DNA of 64,000 nt from the NCBI RefSeq assembly GCF_000802185.1, contig NZ_KN676113.1, positions 716,581-780,580 on the forward strand, read 5' to 3'. This document shows positions 19,657 to 28,746 of the stretch, one piece after another. This DNA is from Belnapia sp. F-4-1. Its GTDB lineage: Bacteria; Pseudomonadota; Alphaproteobacteria; Acetobacterales; Acetobacteraceae. The number at the start of each line of letters is the position of its first letter. Position 1 is the stretch's first letter. Position numbers and translations under genes: made by a program. A model generated the notes under the pieces. It saw only the letters and a program-made list of their open reading frames with translations, had not been told where the DNA came from and did not search any database.

Positions 19657-20130
19657 TCACAGCCGCTCCACCGCCGTCAGCAGGCAGCCCGGCCGCGCGG
19701 TGTGGATGTTGACGAAGCGCGTCCGAGGGTCGGCGAGCGCGCGGTCGAGCAGCGGCGCGACTGCGCCTCCTTCGCTGATGGCGCCGAGGTCGTAGAGGCA
19801 CATCTCCCCCGCGTCATAGGCGCGGACGGAGACGATGCCGTTGGCGAGCACGATCGGGGCAATCTCGTCCACCGCCTCGAAGCGCTTGCAGTCGCGGGCG
19901 TGCAGGAAGATCGGGCTCGGCGTCCAGTAGACGCCCTGCGGATGCGGCAGGGCATAACTGCCGAGCAGCATTGCCTCTCCCGGCTCGCCGAGGCGCAGGC
20001 AATGGCGGCAGGGGAAGCCGGGGCCGTCCACCACGCGGCGATGCAGCGCCTGGCTGCGGTCATCGAGCCCGGTGGCGCGCCATCGACGGGCGGTCTCGGT
20101 CGGGATGGGCGTGCAGCGGAACCGGGCCAT
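19657..20130 (-). CDS. DUF1203 domain protein
   Basis: The 157-residue protein matches DUF1203: FRCTPIPTETARRWRATGLDD, the Cys-containing block FPCRHCLRLGEPGEAMLLGSY, then IFLHARDCKRFE and the ending RFVNIHTARPGCLL. The family is small, widespread in Proteobacteria and without known function; the CxxC may bind metal. The start at 20130 is supported by AAGGAG 9 bases upstream. Its stop codon directly follows that of the convergent ABC-F gene, with no space between. It is divergent from a tiny exported peptide gene, with a 238-base spacer containing an AT-rich palindrome. Confidence 0.75.
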   Translation of the reverse strand: MARFRCTPIPTETARRWRATGLDDRSQALHRRVVDGPGFPCRHCLRLGEPGEAMLLGSYALPHPQGVYWTPSPIFLHARDCKRFEAVDEIAPIVLANGIVSVRAYDAGEMCLYDLGAISEGGAVAPLLDRALADPRTRFVNIHTARPGCLLTAVERL

Positions 20131-20276
20131 GAGATAAAGCTCCTTCGCGCCCAGCCTCGCCTGGATGAGAGCGGCGCGCCTGCCGCCGGTTGCGCTGGCA
20201 TGCGGGGAGCCCAAGCGTCACGCGGACGCAACCCCTGGGCTCGGCGACGGTCCCGCATCATCCATTTCGTAAATCG

Positions 20277-20290
20277 TTGGTACGTACCAA
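20277..20290. promoter_or_regulatory. AT-containing 14-bp palindrome, candidate operator
   Basis: TTGGTACGTACCAA is a perfect palindrome in the spacer between the DUF1203 gene (minus) and the 39-residue exported peptide gene (plus), 79 bases before the latter. The surrounding 40 bases are clearly richer in A and T than the genome around them, as expected for a promoter region. No regulator gene is adjacent, so the binding protein is unknown. Confidence 0.35.
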
Positions 20291-20368
20291 ACGTATGGGA
20301 GGGCGAAGTCGTGCGGTCCATCTCCGGCGGCATGGGCGGTCATGAGCCACCCGGCCACGAAGGATAGG

Positions 20369-20488
20369 ATGATGTTTCGCTCTGCTCTTCTCGCGTCCGT
20401 AATCGCCTTTGGCGCCGCCGGTGCCGCGCTGGCCCAGGAAGGCCCGGTGCTGGTCGGCGGCGGCGATGGGCCGCCGCGCGCCGCGTAG
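20369..20488 (+). CDS. 39-residue exported peptide
   Basis: A short frame from ATG ATG at 20369 to TAG at 20488 encodes a textbook signal peptide (MMFRSALLASVIAFGAAGAA, with LAQ before the cleavage site) and a mature part of only about 17 residues (EGPVLVGGGDGPPRAA). GAAGGA lies about 7 bases upstream, and a strong hairpin starts 13 bases after the stop. The gene is therefore a complete small unit with promoter-like spacer, ribosome-binding site, frame and terminator. Function unknown. It could also be the remnant of a longer secreted protein. Confidence 0.5.
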   Translation: MMFRSALLASVIAFGAAGAALAQEGPVLVGGGDGPPRAA

Positions 20489-20500
20489 CTGAGGCGGCAT

Positions 20501-20532
20501 GACCCCCGGAGGGCTCCGGCCTTCCGGGGGTC
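20501..20532. terminator. Hairpin between exported peptide and isoaspartyl peptidase genes
   Basis: GACCCCCGGAGGG (20501-20513) pairs with CCTTCCGGGGGTC (20520-20532) with a single mismatch, giving a 12-pair stem and a 6-base loop. It lies between two convergent genes and its right arm overlaps the stop codon of the isoaspartyl peptidase gene. A bidirectional terminator is the simple reading. Confidence 0.6.
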
Positions 20533-21448
20533 AGGCGTAGATGCCGATCTCCGGCGCTGCGCCATCGTGGAGAACACCCCGATACATGCCGGGGGTGCCG
20601 AAGGCGATGCCCGGCTCGCCCTCTGCATCGACGGCGATGAGGCCGCCGCTGCCCCCGCTCGCAGGAACCAGCACCTGGGCAACCTCCACGGCGGCTTGCC
20701 GCACCGAATGGCCGCGATGGCGCATCAAGGCGGAAAGCTCATGCGCCGCGGCGCAGCGGATGAAGGCCTCGCCGACGCCCGTGCAGCTCACCGCGACCGT
20801 CGCATCGGCCCAGGTGCCGGCGCCGATCAGGGGGCTGTCGCCGACGCGTCCTGCGCGCTTGTTCGTCATCCCCCCGGTGGAGGTGGCGGCGGCAAGGCGG
20901 CCGCTGCGGTCGCGCGCCACGGCGCCGACCGTGCCCATGCGCGCGGGCAGGTCATGGTCGAGGGCGATGCGCTGCGCCGCCAATGCCATCTGCAATTGCT
21001 GCCAGCGATGCTCGGTGTGGAAATACTCAGGTGGCGCGAGATCGAGGCCCTCGGCCTCGGCGAATGCGTCCGCGGCCTGGCCGATCAGCACCACATGCGG
21101 CGTGTGCTCCATCACCGCCCGCGCGGCGGTGACCGGGTTGCGGATGCGCCGCACGCCGGCGACGGCGCCGGCGCGTCGCGTCGTGCCGTCCATCAGCGCG
21201 GCATCCATCTCGATCGTGCCGGCGGTCGTGAAGGTGGCGCCGCGGCCGGCATTGAAGAGCGGGCAATCCTCCAGCGCGCGCACCGCCTGCTCCACCGCAT
21301 CGAGCGCGCTGCCGCCCTGCGCCAGGACCGCGCCGCCGGAGGCGAGGGCGGCCTCCAGCGCGGCCCGGTGCTCCGCCTCGCGCGCCGGCGACATCTCCTC
21401 CCGGAGGATGGTGCCGGCGCCGCCATGGATCACGAGGGTGGCGCTCAT
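20531..21448 (-). CDS. iaaA: Isoaspartyl peptidase / plant-type L-asparaginase (Ntn hydrolase)
   Basis: The 305-residue proenzyme is an N-terminal nucleophile hydrolase. Seen: LVIHGGAGTI at the start, FNAGRGATFTTAGTIEMDAALMDG, the autocleavage site before T173 (MGTVGAVARDRSGRLAAATS), GGMTNKRAGRVGDSPLIGAG and the ending SGGSGGLIAVD. It splits itself at T173 and removes N-terminal isoaspartate from damaged peptides, with some asparaginase activity. The start at 21448 forms an ATGA overlap with the stop of the DUF1835 gene, so the two are coupled. Confidence 0.93.
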   Translation of the reverse strand: MSATLVIHGGAGTILREEMSPAREAEHRAALEAALASGGAVLAQGGSALDAVEQAVRALEDCPLFNAGRGATFTTAGTIEMDAALMDGTTRRAGAVAGVRRIRNPVTAARAVMEHTPHVVLIGQAADAFAEAEGLDLAPPEYFHTEHRWQQLQMALAAQRIALDHDLPARMGTVGAVARDRSGRLAAATSTGGMTNKRAGRVGDSPLIGAGTWADATVAVSCTGVGEAFIRCAAAHELSALMRHRGHSVRQAAVEVAQVLVPASGGSGGLIAVDAEGEPGIAFGTPGMYRGVLHDGAAPEIGIYA

Positions 21449-22368
21449 GCCTTGGCCCCGGGGACGACGGCGGCCTGGGCCGGGTCCCAGAACCAGGGCG
21501 GATCCGGCAGCACATGCACGCCGGCATGGAAGCGCGGCGGCGGGCGGAAGCGGTCCGTTCCGGCCAGCACGGCGGCGCCGCGTGGCGTCGGGTGAAGCTG
21601 CTCGTCGCGGGAGACCAGGCGGTTCGGCCCCTGGCGCAGCCGGTTGATCACCTCGCGCACGATCAGGTCGGTGACGTGGAAGATCGGGTCGCCATCCTGC
21701 AACTGCCGGAATACGGCGGCCTCGTCCGCGGCGCCGGCGGCGATGGCGCGGAGGGCGCGGCGCTCGGTCTCGCCGAGCCCGTCCGTCGTCCAGGGCAGGT
21801 CGCGCAGGTGCCGGCGCAGCGCCGCGGCGAGGAAGGGCAGCGCCAGCTCGCGCCGGCTGAGCGCGTCCAGCCCGCGCGGATCGGGCGCGGCGAAGGCGGC
21901 CCAGGCCTCGGCCGCCTGCTCGATCTGCAGATCGGAGAGCGGCGCGGGGTGGAGCGCGCCGAGCTCGGCATCGCTGAGGGCGGGGAAGCTGCGCTCGCCA
22001 TCGGCGGGCAGCAGCAGCAGCTTGCCGCGCAGCAGGCGCTTCTCGGCCAGCAGCGAAAGGATGCGGATGAGCGCGGCCTGGTCCCAAAGGTCGTGCTCGA
22101 ACCAGAGCCAGACGGCCTCGCGCCGATGCAGGCCGTTGAGCGCAGCATATTCGCGGCCGAGGCGGAGGCGCACGGCGGCCGGGTCCTGCCCCGCATGCAG
22201 TGCCACGTAGCGCGCGCGCATGCCAAGCCAGGCCATCAGGTCGCCGTCATCCTGCGCCGGGCCGACGCAGACCGGGTCGGCGAAGCAGAGATACTCGCCC
22301 GCGATCCCGGCCGAATGGAGCCGGCTGCGGAGGTCGTCGCCGCAGCGGAGATGCAGCAGCGGCGTCAC
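21445..22368 (-). CDS. DUF1835 domain protein
   Basis: The 307-residue protein begins at GTG 22368 (VTPLLHLRCGDDLRSRL). It shows the DUF1835 pattern: HLRCGDDLRSRLHSAGIAG, FADPVCVGPAQDDGD, VWLWFEHDLWDQAALIRIL, and a C-terminal half with TDLIVREVINRLRQG resembling DUF3658. The family is of unknown function. The conserved part starts exactly at the GTG; the frame continues upstream to 22605 as low-complexity sequence, so the longer start was rejected. The gene overlaps iaaA by ATGA. It is divergent from an RTX protein gene across 258 bases in which I see no other gene. Confidence 0.75.
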   Translation of the reverse strand: MTPLLHLRCGDDLRSRLHSAGIAGEYLCFADPVCVGPAQDDGDLMAWLGMRARYVALHAGQDPAAVRLRLGREYAALNGLHRREAVWLWFEHDLWDQAALIRILSLLAEKRLLRGKLLLLPADGERSFPALSDAELGALHPAPLSDLQIEQAAEAWAAFAAPDPRGLDALSRRELALPFLAAALRRHLRDLPWTTDGLGETERRALRAIAAGAADEAAVFRQLQDGDPIFHVTDLIVREVINRLRQGPNRLVSRDEQLHPTPRGAAVLAGTDRFRPPPRFHAGVHVLPDPPWFWDPAQAAVVPGAKA

Positions 22369-22626
22369 CGGCGGCGCGGCCTTGCCTGACCCTGATCGAA
22401 TGCGGATGCCCTGTCGCGCGGCCTTGCGGCCATGCCTCTCCTCCGTCCCCTGCCAGCCTGATTGGCCGGTCTCGGCAAAGCATGCGACGGAACCACGGCG
22501 CCGCGCCACCCCCTTTGCCACGCCAGCACCAGCGGCAGCGGCGTCGCGCAAGCGTGTCATCGGAACCATCGCAGAGGGTGCGCTGGCCGTCATAGGCTCG
22601 CCCAAAAGTCGGGAGGGACAAGGACC

Positions 22627-23562
22627 ATGGCATTTCGCAACGGTACCGTTGGGTCGGACAACCTGCTCGGAACAACCGAGGACGATCTGATCCTCGGCGG
22701 CGCCGGGGATGACCGGATCGAAGCACTGCCAGGCAACGACGTCATCCTCGCGGGCTCTGGGAACGACACGATTTTCGGGGATAATTTCTTTGGAGGCGGC
22801 AGCTTCGGCGGACCGTTGCCACCACCTTATAATTCCAGCGCCGTCCTGCCCGGCCGCAACCTCATCCTGGCCGGTGCCGGCAATGACGTGGTCGGCGCTG
22901 GCTTCGGGGCGGACACGGTGTTCGGCGGCGACGGCAACGACTCGATCAACGGCTATGGCGTCTTCGGCGGCAGCCCGTCCGGCAGCATCGGTGTCGTCGG
23001 CGCGGATGGAGCCGACCTGCTCTTCGGCGGTGCTGGCAACGATACGATCGATGGCGGCGGCGGAGCCGACCAGATCTACGGTGGTGCCGACAACGATGCC
23101 ATCGACGGTGGCCGCGGCGTCGATCGGCTCTACGGTGGTGCTGGCGACGACCGGTTGCGCGGGGAGGAGGGTGCCGACCGGCTGACCGGCGGGGCCGGCG
23201 CCGATACCTTCGTTTATGTCAGGGAATTCCCTTTCGGCGACATCGAAGCCGGGGTCGGCCCCGGCGCGCGGGACGTGATCCTCGACTTCTGCCAGGGCGT
23301 GGACCGTATCGACCTTCGCGGCTACGCAAACACCTTCGCTCCAGACCGGGAGTCGGTCTTTCTCGGCGAGGGCGAATTCGGCGCGAGCCTCGGCCTCCAG
23401 GTCCGCACCGTAACCGAGGAGGGGCGCACCATCGTCCAGCTTGCCGCCGTCTTCGGAAGCCCGCCTCCGGACTTCCCGGTGCCGACGCCATCCGGCCCGA
23501 ACGGCGAGATCGAGCTCAACGGGGTGTATGACCTGACGGCGGCCGACTTCATCCTGTCCTGA
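22627..23562 (+). CDS. RTX (hemolysin-type) calcium-binding repeat protein 1
   Basis: The 311-residue protein is built of nonapeptide repeats of the GGxGxDxxx type (for example [20 protein letters not shown]), grouped at about residues 15-50, 75-110 and 130-195. After them comes a serralysin-like C-terminal region ([36 protein letters not shown]) ending in [16 protein letters not shown]. There is no N-terminal signal peptide and no catalytic domain. RTX proteins bind calcium outside the cell and leave by type I secretion through a C-terminal signal. No T1SS genes are nearby. AAGGACC precedes the ATG. A second protein with a very similar ending is at 32702. Confidence 0.85.
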   Translation: MAFRNGTVGSDNLLGTTEDDLILGGAGDDRIEALPGNDVILAGSGNDTIFGDNFFGGGSFGGPLPPPYNSSAVLPGRNLILAGAGNDVVGAGFGADTVFGGDGNDSINGYGVFGGSPSGSIGVVGADGADLLFGGAGNDTIDGGGGADQIYGGADNDAIDGGRGVDRLYGGAGDDRLRGEEGADRLTGGAGADTFVYVREFPFGDIEAGVGPGARDVILDFCQGVDRIDLRGYANTFAPDRESVFLGEGEFGASLGLQVRTVTEEGRTIVQLAAVFGSPPPDFPVPTPSGPNGEIELNGVYDLTAADFILS

Positions 23563-23568
23563 TGAGGC

Positions 23569-24540
23569 TCAGTCCATCCTGAGGCCGAGCTTGCGGATAA
23601 TGGCACTCTCCTCCGCATAGGTCTTCATGGCGAAGGCGGCGTAGTCCTCGCTGTTCATGTAGCGCAGCGGCATGTCGTAGCGGTCCAGCGTCTCGACATG
23701 CTTCGGGTCGAACAGCGCCTCCTTGAAGGCATCGTGCAGCACCCGCACGATGCCCGGGTCGACGCCCTTGGGCGCACCGATGCCGAAGGGGCTGTCGGCG
23801 ACGATGTCGATACCCACCTCGCGCAGCGTGGGCACGTTCGGGAAGCGCTTGGCGCGTTCCGCGGTCCAGACCACCAGCAGGCGGAGCCTGCCCTCCTGCA
23901 CCAGCTGCGCCCAGCCGGTGCTGTCGCTGTTCGCCACGGTCTGGCCCGAGAGCACCGCCTGGGTGTTGTCGGCGCCGCCCCGGAAGGGAACGTGCAGCCA
24001 CTCGATGCCCAGCATCTCGCCGATGCGCTCCATCGTGATGTGCAGCGTGCTGCCGACGCCGGGCGTGCCGTAGGTGACCTTGCCGGGGTTGGCCTTCGCA
24101 TAGGCCACGAATTCGCCCCAGCTCTGCCAGGGCTGGTCGGCGCGGACGACGACGCCGAAGACGTAGCCGGTCAGGTGCAGGATCCAGCTGAAGTCCTTCG
24201 CCGGGTCGAAGGTCGGGCGGCGCGACATGGCCGGCAGGCGGAAGACCGTGACCGGCATCTGGCCGACCACGTGGCCGTCGCCCTTCGCCTCCTGCGACAT
24301 GGCCAGCGCACCGAGCGTGCCGGAGGCGCCGGGCCTGTTCTCCACCACCACGGGCTGGCCGAGCTTCGCGCTCGCCAGCTCGCTCAGCACCCGCAGCGGC
24401 ACGTCGGAGGAGCCGCCGGGGAGCCAGGGCACCAGCATGCGGATCGGCCGGTTGGGGAAACCGGATTGGGCGACGGCCGGGCTGGCGAGCAGTGGCGCGG
24501 CGAAGGGGGCGGCCAGCAGGCCGCGGCGGCGGATGGGCAT
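23569..24540 (-). CDS. Tripartite tricarboxylate transporter (Bug/TctC) substrate-binding protein
   Basis: A 323-residue exported protein with signal peptide (RRRGLLAAPFAAPLLASPAV, AQ) and Bug-family core: GFPNRPIRMLVPWLPGGSSD, GQPVVVENRPGASGTLG, NPGKVTYGTPGVGSTLHI and HVPFRGGADNTQAVLSG. The start at 24540 has GGGAGA 8 bases upstream; the frame is open to 24603 without better support. The gene is an orphan with no tctA/tctB beside it and is divergent from a chemoreceptor gene. Ligand is probably a small carboxylate, not identifiable here. Confidence 0.9.
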   Translation of the reverse strand: MPIRRRGLLAAPFAAPLLASPAVAQSGFPNRPIRMLVPWLPGGSSDVPLRVLSELASAKLGQPVVVENRPGASGTLGALAMSQEAKGDGHVVGQMPVTVFRLPAMSRRPTFDPAKDFSWILHLTGYVFGVVVRADQPWQSWGEFVAYAKANPGKVTYGTPGVGSTLHITMERIGEMLGIEWLHVPFRGGADNTQAVLSGQTVANSDSTGWAQLVQEGRLRLLVVWTAERAKRFPNVPTLREVGIDIVADSPFGIGAPKGVDPGIVRVLHDAFKEALFDPKHVETLDRYDMPLRYMNSEDYAAFAMKTYAEESAIIRKLGLRMD

Positions 24541-24639
24541 GGATGTTTCTCCCGGTGCGGCCGTCAGGGCCGGTTTCCGGCATGGTCGCGGCAGCGGAGG
24601 CATCGTGCAACCACGGGTCCGGCGCTAACGGAACTTTAG

Positions 24640-24694
24640 CGGATTTGTTTCAATTTAGAGATATAACCATGATTTTTGCATTTGTTGGAGCCCA
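24640..24694 (+). promoter_or_regulatory. AT-rich leader upstream of the chemoreceptor gene
   Basis: A short AT-rich island contrasts sharply with the GC-rich surroundings and lies directly before the chemoreceptor start at 24695. It contains TATAAC at 24662-24667, which fits a -10 element. No convincing -35 of the sigma-70 type at normal spacing is visible, so an alternative sigma factor or activator dependence is possible. Confidence 0.4.
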
Positions 24695-26407
24695 ATGAGA
24701 ATGTTGCAATCTCGTTTGCTGGAGAGTTGGCATGGGCTGGCTCCACGGCTGCTCGCGGCGGTAGGCCTTCTGGCGGTGGTGGCCGTGGCGCTCCCGGTCA
24801 TCGCGGATCGCATGCTGGCCACCCAGGCCGAGCGGATGGCCATGAGCGTGGAGGCCACGACCCGCGCCATCACCGCCGGGCAGGCGACAGGCAACCTGCA
24901 AGCCTTCGCCCGGGCGACGGAATTCCTTCAGGTGGACATGCCGGCGGAAGAGCGGCGGCACTGGGAAAGGGTCATGGCGGACGAGTTGCAGCACCTGCTG
25001 CAGCGCATGAGGCAGCTCGAACAGACGCTGACGGTTCCGGCCAACCGGGAAGACCTGGGAGCGGCTGCGGCCAGCATCGCTCGCTACAGGGTGCAGCAGG
25101 AGGCCATCCTCGCCGCATCGCGGGCCGGACACCTGGACGAGGCGACGCGCCTCGCGCTGGCTGCGGCGCCGGAGGTCGAAGCGGTGCGGGACCGGCTGCG
25201 TGCGATCGAGCGAAGAACGGAGCAGTTCGTCCGCGATATCGCACAGGAGGCGGATGCAGAAGCCAGGCAGGCGCGAATCTGGCTCACCTCGCTGGCAGCC
25301 GGAGGTGTCCTGGCCGCACTGGGGCTGGCGCTGTGGGTCGTGCTGCGCCGGGTGACCCGGCCGCTGGCGCAGCTCAGCCGGCGGGCGGATGCGCTGGCGG
25401 CCGGGCAGCTGGAGGATGCGGCGCCAGGCACCGAGCGTCGGGATGAGGTCGGCGCCATTGCCCGGGGACTGGAGGCGCTGCGGGCGGCGGCGCGCCAGGC
25501 ACGGGTGCTGGAAGCGGAAGCGGCCATGGCGCGGGCGGAATCCGAGACGGAACGGCTGCGGCAGCGGCAGCGGCAGGATCTGGCGTCCGGCATCGAGGCG
25601 CAGCTGGGCGCCGTCCTCGCAGGGCTGACAGCATCCGCCACGGCATTGGAGGGCACGATCGGCACCCTCTCCGGCCAGGCCGACCGAAGCGCGAAGCACG
25701 CCGGCACCGCGGCCGAACGCGCCGAGGAGGCGACCGGCCATGTGCAAAGCGTGGCCGCGGCTGCGGAAGAGCTGGCGAGCTCCGTGCAGGAGATCAGCCG
25801 GCAGGTTGCGGAGGCCGCGCAGGCCAGCCGGCGGGCCGTGACGGAGGCGGAGGCCGCCGACGGCACGATCGGCGGGCTGTCCGAAGCGGCTGGGCGCATC
25901 GGCGATGTAGTGCGGCTCATCGGCGACATCGCCGGGCAGACGAATCTGCTGGCGCTGAATGCGACGATCGAGGCCGCCCGTGCCGGGGAAGCCGGCAAGG
26001 GCTTCGCCGTGGTGGCCAGCGAGGTGAAGCAGCTTGCCGGGCAGACCGCCAAGGCCACCGAGGAGATCGGGCAGCAGATCGCCACCATCCAGGGTGCGAC
26101 GGCCGAGGCGGTGCGCTCGATCAAGGGCATCACCCACGTGATCGGCCAGATCGACCACGTGGCGGCCGCCATCGCCGCCGCAGTGGAGGAGCAGGGCGCG
26201 GCGACCCAGGAGATCGCCCGCAGTGTCGCCGAGGCGGCCGCCGGCACCACCGAGGTGTCCGCCACCTTCGCCGAGGTCAGCGCCGGCGCCGACAACACCG
26301 CGAAGGCCTTGCAGGCCATGCGGCGGACCACGGAGGAGGTTTCGCGCCAGGGCGGCACGCTGCGCGGCACGCTGCGCACCCTGCTGGATGGGCTGCGCGC
26401 CGCGTGA
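24695..26407 (+). CDS. Methyl-accepting chemotaxis protein
   Basis: The 570-residue chemoreceptor has TM1 at about 17-36, a mostly helical periplasmic domain of roughly 155 residues, TM2 at about 195-218, a HAMP domain (219-272) and a long cytoplasmic coiled coil. The highly conserved signalling tip is at about 409-450 ([20 protein letters not shown], then [18 protein letters not shown]). It should signal to CheA/CheW and to the flagellar motor. There is no C-terminal CheR-binding pentapeptide. No che genes are nearby, so it is an orphan receptor; the ligand is unknown. GGAG lies 5 bases before the ATG. Confidence 0.93.
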   Translation: MRMLQSRLLESWHGLAPRLLAAVGLLAVVAVALPVIADRMLATQAERMAMSVEATTRAITAGQATGNLQAFARATEFLQVDMPAEERRHWERVMADELQHLLQRMRQLEQTLTVPANREDLGAAAASIARYRVQQEAILAASRAGHLDEATRLALAAAPEVEAVRDRLRAIERRTEQFVRDIAQEADAEARQARIWLTSLAAGGVLAALGLALWVVLRRVTRPLAQLSRRADALAAGQLEDAAPGTERRDEVGAIARGLEALRAAARQARVLEAEAAMARAESETERLRQRQRQDLASGIEAQLGAVLAGLTASATALEGTIGTLSGQADRSAKHAGTAAERAEEATGHVQSVAAAAEELASSVQEISRQVAEAAQASRRAVTEAEAADGTIGGLSEAAGRIGDVVRLIGDIAGQTNLLALNATIEAARAGEAGKGFAVVASEVKQLAGQTAKATEEIGQQIATIQGATAEAVRSIKGITHVIGQIDHVAAAIAAAVEEQGAATQEIARSVAEAAAGTTEVSATFAEVSAGADNTAKALQAMRRTTEEVSRQGGTLRGTLRTLLDGLRAA

Positions 26408-26409
26408 GG

Positions 26410-28746
26410 TCAGATCGCGCGGAAGAAGTACTCGCCGAGCGTCTTGAAGCCGAGCCGGAAGAGGATGACCGTATTCGCCGCGTAGAGGCTATCGGTCGTC
26501 GGGTCCTGGGCGAAGCGCTTGATGAAGCGACCTTCGATGATGAAGCACTCGTCCTCGTAGCCGGCCGAGCCCTGGACCAGCACGGCGCGGCCGAGGCCGA
26601 GATCGTACTTCCCGGTCGCCGCCACCCGCCAATACTGGCCGATGCGGGCGGTGAAGCCGGCGCTTACCTCCTCGCGCGAGCGGCTGGGGACCAGGTAGGG
26701 CAGCGGCGGCGAGTAGAGATACCCGGCCGAGAGCGTCACCCGGCCGAGGCCAAGATTGGCGACGGTGTCCACCAGCCGACGGTCGGTGATGTTCTCGCCA
26801 TCGAGGCGGATGCGGCCGATGGTGTCGAACCAGGTGGTCGGCGCGATGCGCAGCCGGGCCACGTAGTCGGAGGCGCGGCGGTCGAGGCCGGAGCCGGCAT
26901 AGGGGTTCGAGATCTGGTCGTCGAGCCGGAAGGAGCGGCCAACGAGCCCTTCGATCTGACCGCCATTGGGGAAGTCCCAGGCGGCGCGGAGCGCGGCATC
27001 GACGCGGGTGCCGCCCTCCTGCCGGTCGCGGCCGGTGAAGCGGTTGAGGGCGAAGAGATTGGCATCGGTGAACTCGAAATCGATGCTGTCCTCGTTCGGC
27101 ACCCGGTATTGCGGCCCGACCCGCGGGCCGGTGACGAGTTGCACATGGGGCTCGATCGTCTGGCTGCCCCAGTTGCCGGCATAGCGGACGAAGGGCATGC
27201 GCCAGTCGAGCGCGGCGCGGATATTGCCGTTGAACCGGTCACCATTGGCCTCGGGCAGTAAGGTCGGCGGCTCCTGCAGCCCCTGGGCGCGGTAGCCAAG
27301 GCCATCGGCCTGGATCTTCACCGTCCAGAGGCCGCCGAAGCGGTCCGTCTCCGGCCGCTGCCAGGAAACGCGGCTCGAGAGGCGCTGGGTGGAGCTGCCG
27401 ATGTCGCGGCTGATGCCGAGCAGCCCGGCATCGACGGTGAGGAAGCCGCCGAGATACTTGCCGCGCGGCGCGTGCTCGACCACCGCGTTGGGCAGGACAT
27501 AGGGAATCTGCCGCGTGTCGTCGACGCTCCGCAGCCCCTGATAGGCGCGGGCATCGATGCGGGCATAGGTTTCGGTGCCCCAGAAGCCCTCGACGAAAGC
27601 CTGGCTGGTCAGCACCCGGCGGTACTCGTAGCGGAAGGTGCGGAGATACTGCTCGCTGCTGGCGCGGTTGAGGTCGAAGCCGGCGCGCCAATTCTCGTCG
27701 ATGGTGAAGCGGCCCTTGAGGAAGATATGGCCTGCCAGCTCTTCCTTGCCGCCGGTGTCGCGGCCGTTCAGCCCGCCGATCGAGGCACTGCCGGTGATCT
27801 CGCCGAAATTGAACAGCTTGCGGTATTCGAGGCCGAGATTGGGATATTGCCGCGTCGAGAGGATCGGGATGACGGTGAGGTCGGAGGTGTCGTCGATCGC
27901 CCAGTAATAGGGCGTCTCGGCGAAGGCACCGAGGAAGCGGGTATAGCCGAGCGTCGGGAAGAGGAAGCCGGAGGCGCGCGGCGCGCTTGGGTCCGGATGG
28001 GAAAGGTAGGGCGTGTAGAGCACCGGGACCCCGCCGAGGCGGACGGTCGCGTCGCGGTAGGTGATGCGCTGCTCGCCCTTGTCCTGGGTCGCGCGGCGGG
28101 CCTCGACCTGCCAGAGCGGCGGGGCGGTCGGGTCGTCGGCGCAGAGGTCGCAGGAGGAATAGACGACGCGGGAAAGCTCGTTGATGGTGCCGCCGGTGCG
28201 CCGGGCGCCGTTGGCCGCCATGCGGCCATTGGCGGCGAGCAGGGCGCGGACACCCTCCAGCACGCCGTCGCGGAAGCGGTCCTTCAGTTCCGCCTCATCG
28301 GCGAAGAGCACCTGGCCGTCCGGCTCCAGCAGCTGGACGTTCCCGCGGGCGGTGGCGACGCCGGTGTTGCGGTCATAGGTGAACTCGTCGGCGCGCAGCA
28401 GCCGCTCGCCCTGCCAGGCCTCGACCCGGCCGCGGGCGATGACGAGGCCCTTGTCGCGGTCGTACTCCACCTCCTCGGCTGTGAAGGTGACCGGGGCGTT
28501 GCGGTCGACCGGCTGGCCGCCGCCGGCGATGCCGCCGAAGGGCTGGATGGCAGACGCGCTGGAGCCGGGGGGCTGGCCCATGCCGGGGGCTGTTCCCGGG
28601 GCTGGCGCGACCAGGGACGGGCGGATGGACGAGTCGAGCGGCGTCACGCTCGGCTGCTCCAGCTGCGCCAGGGCCTGGCCGGCCGGCAGCAGCGCTAGCG
28701 CTCCACCGAGAAGCAGGCGCCGGCGGCGTGCGGGGCGAGGGCTCAT
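26410..28746 (-). CDS. lptD: LPS-assembly outer membrane protein LptD
   Basis: The 778-residue protein has a signal peptide (1-27, ending GQALAQ), a Pro/Gly-rich linker, and an OstA/LptA-like periplasmic domain from about residue 85 (FTAEEVEYDRDKGLVIARG, then DEFTYDRNTGVATARGNVQL). A long beta-barrel region follows, ending in aromatic GEYFFRAI. It inserts lipopolysaccharide into the outer leaflet together with LptE. C199 and C202 (SSCDLC) and C734 are available for the disulfides that LptD needs; E. coli has four cysteines, here only this subset is evident. The start overlaps the lptG stop (ATGA), so lptF, lptG and lptD form one unit. Confidence 0.93.
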   Translation of the reverse strand: MSPRPARRRRLLLGGALALLPAGQALAQLEQPSVTPLDSSIRPSLVAPAPGTAPGMGQPPGSSASAIQPFGGIAGGGQPVDRNAPVTFTAEEVEYDRDKGLVIARGRVEAWQGERLLRADEFTYDRNTGVATARGNVQLLEPDGQVLFADEAELKDRFRDGVLEGVRALLAANGRMAANGARRTGGTINELSRVVYSSCDLCADDPTAPPLWQVEARRATQDKGEQRITYRDATVRLGGVPVLYTPYLSHPDPSAPRASGFLFPTLGYTRFLGAFAETPYYWAIDDTSDLTVIPILSTRQYPNLGLEYRKLFNFGEITGSASIGGLNGRDTGGKEELAGHIFLKGRFTIDENWRAGFDLNRASSEQYLRTFRYEYRRVLTSQAFVEGFWGTETYARIDARAYQGLRSVDDTRQIPYVLPNAVVEHAPRGKYLGGFLTVDAGLLGISRDIGSSTQRLSSRVSWQRPETDRFGGLWTVKIQADGLGYRAQGLQEPPTLLPEANGDRFNGNIRAALDWRMPFVRYAGNWGSQTIEPHVQLVTGPRVGPQYRVPNEDSIDFEFTDANLFALNRFTGRDRQEGGTRVDAALRAAWDFPNGGQIEGLVGRSFRLDDQISNPYAGSGLDRRASDYVARLRIAPTTWFDTIGRIRLDGENITDRRLVDTVANLGLGRVTLSAGYLYSPPLPYLVPSRSREEVSAGFTARIGQYWRVAATGKYDLGLGRAVLVQGSAGYEDECFIIEGRFIKRFAQDPTTDSLYAANTVILFRLGFKTLGEYFFRAI

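Noticed and set aside
22369-22605. N-terminal extension of the DUF1835 protein to 22605
   Set aside because: The added residues are low-complexity and run through the divergent promoter region; the conserved domain begins exactly at GTG 22368.
22627-23562. RTX repeats taken as a DNA tandem-repeat array
   Set aside because: The periodicity is at the protein level (nine-residue calcium loops); the DNA repeats are too diverged to be a satellite or recombination array.
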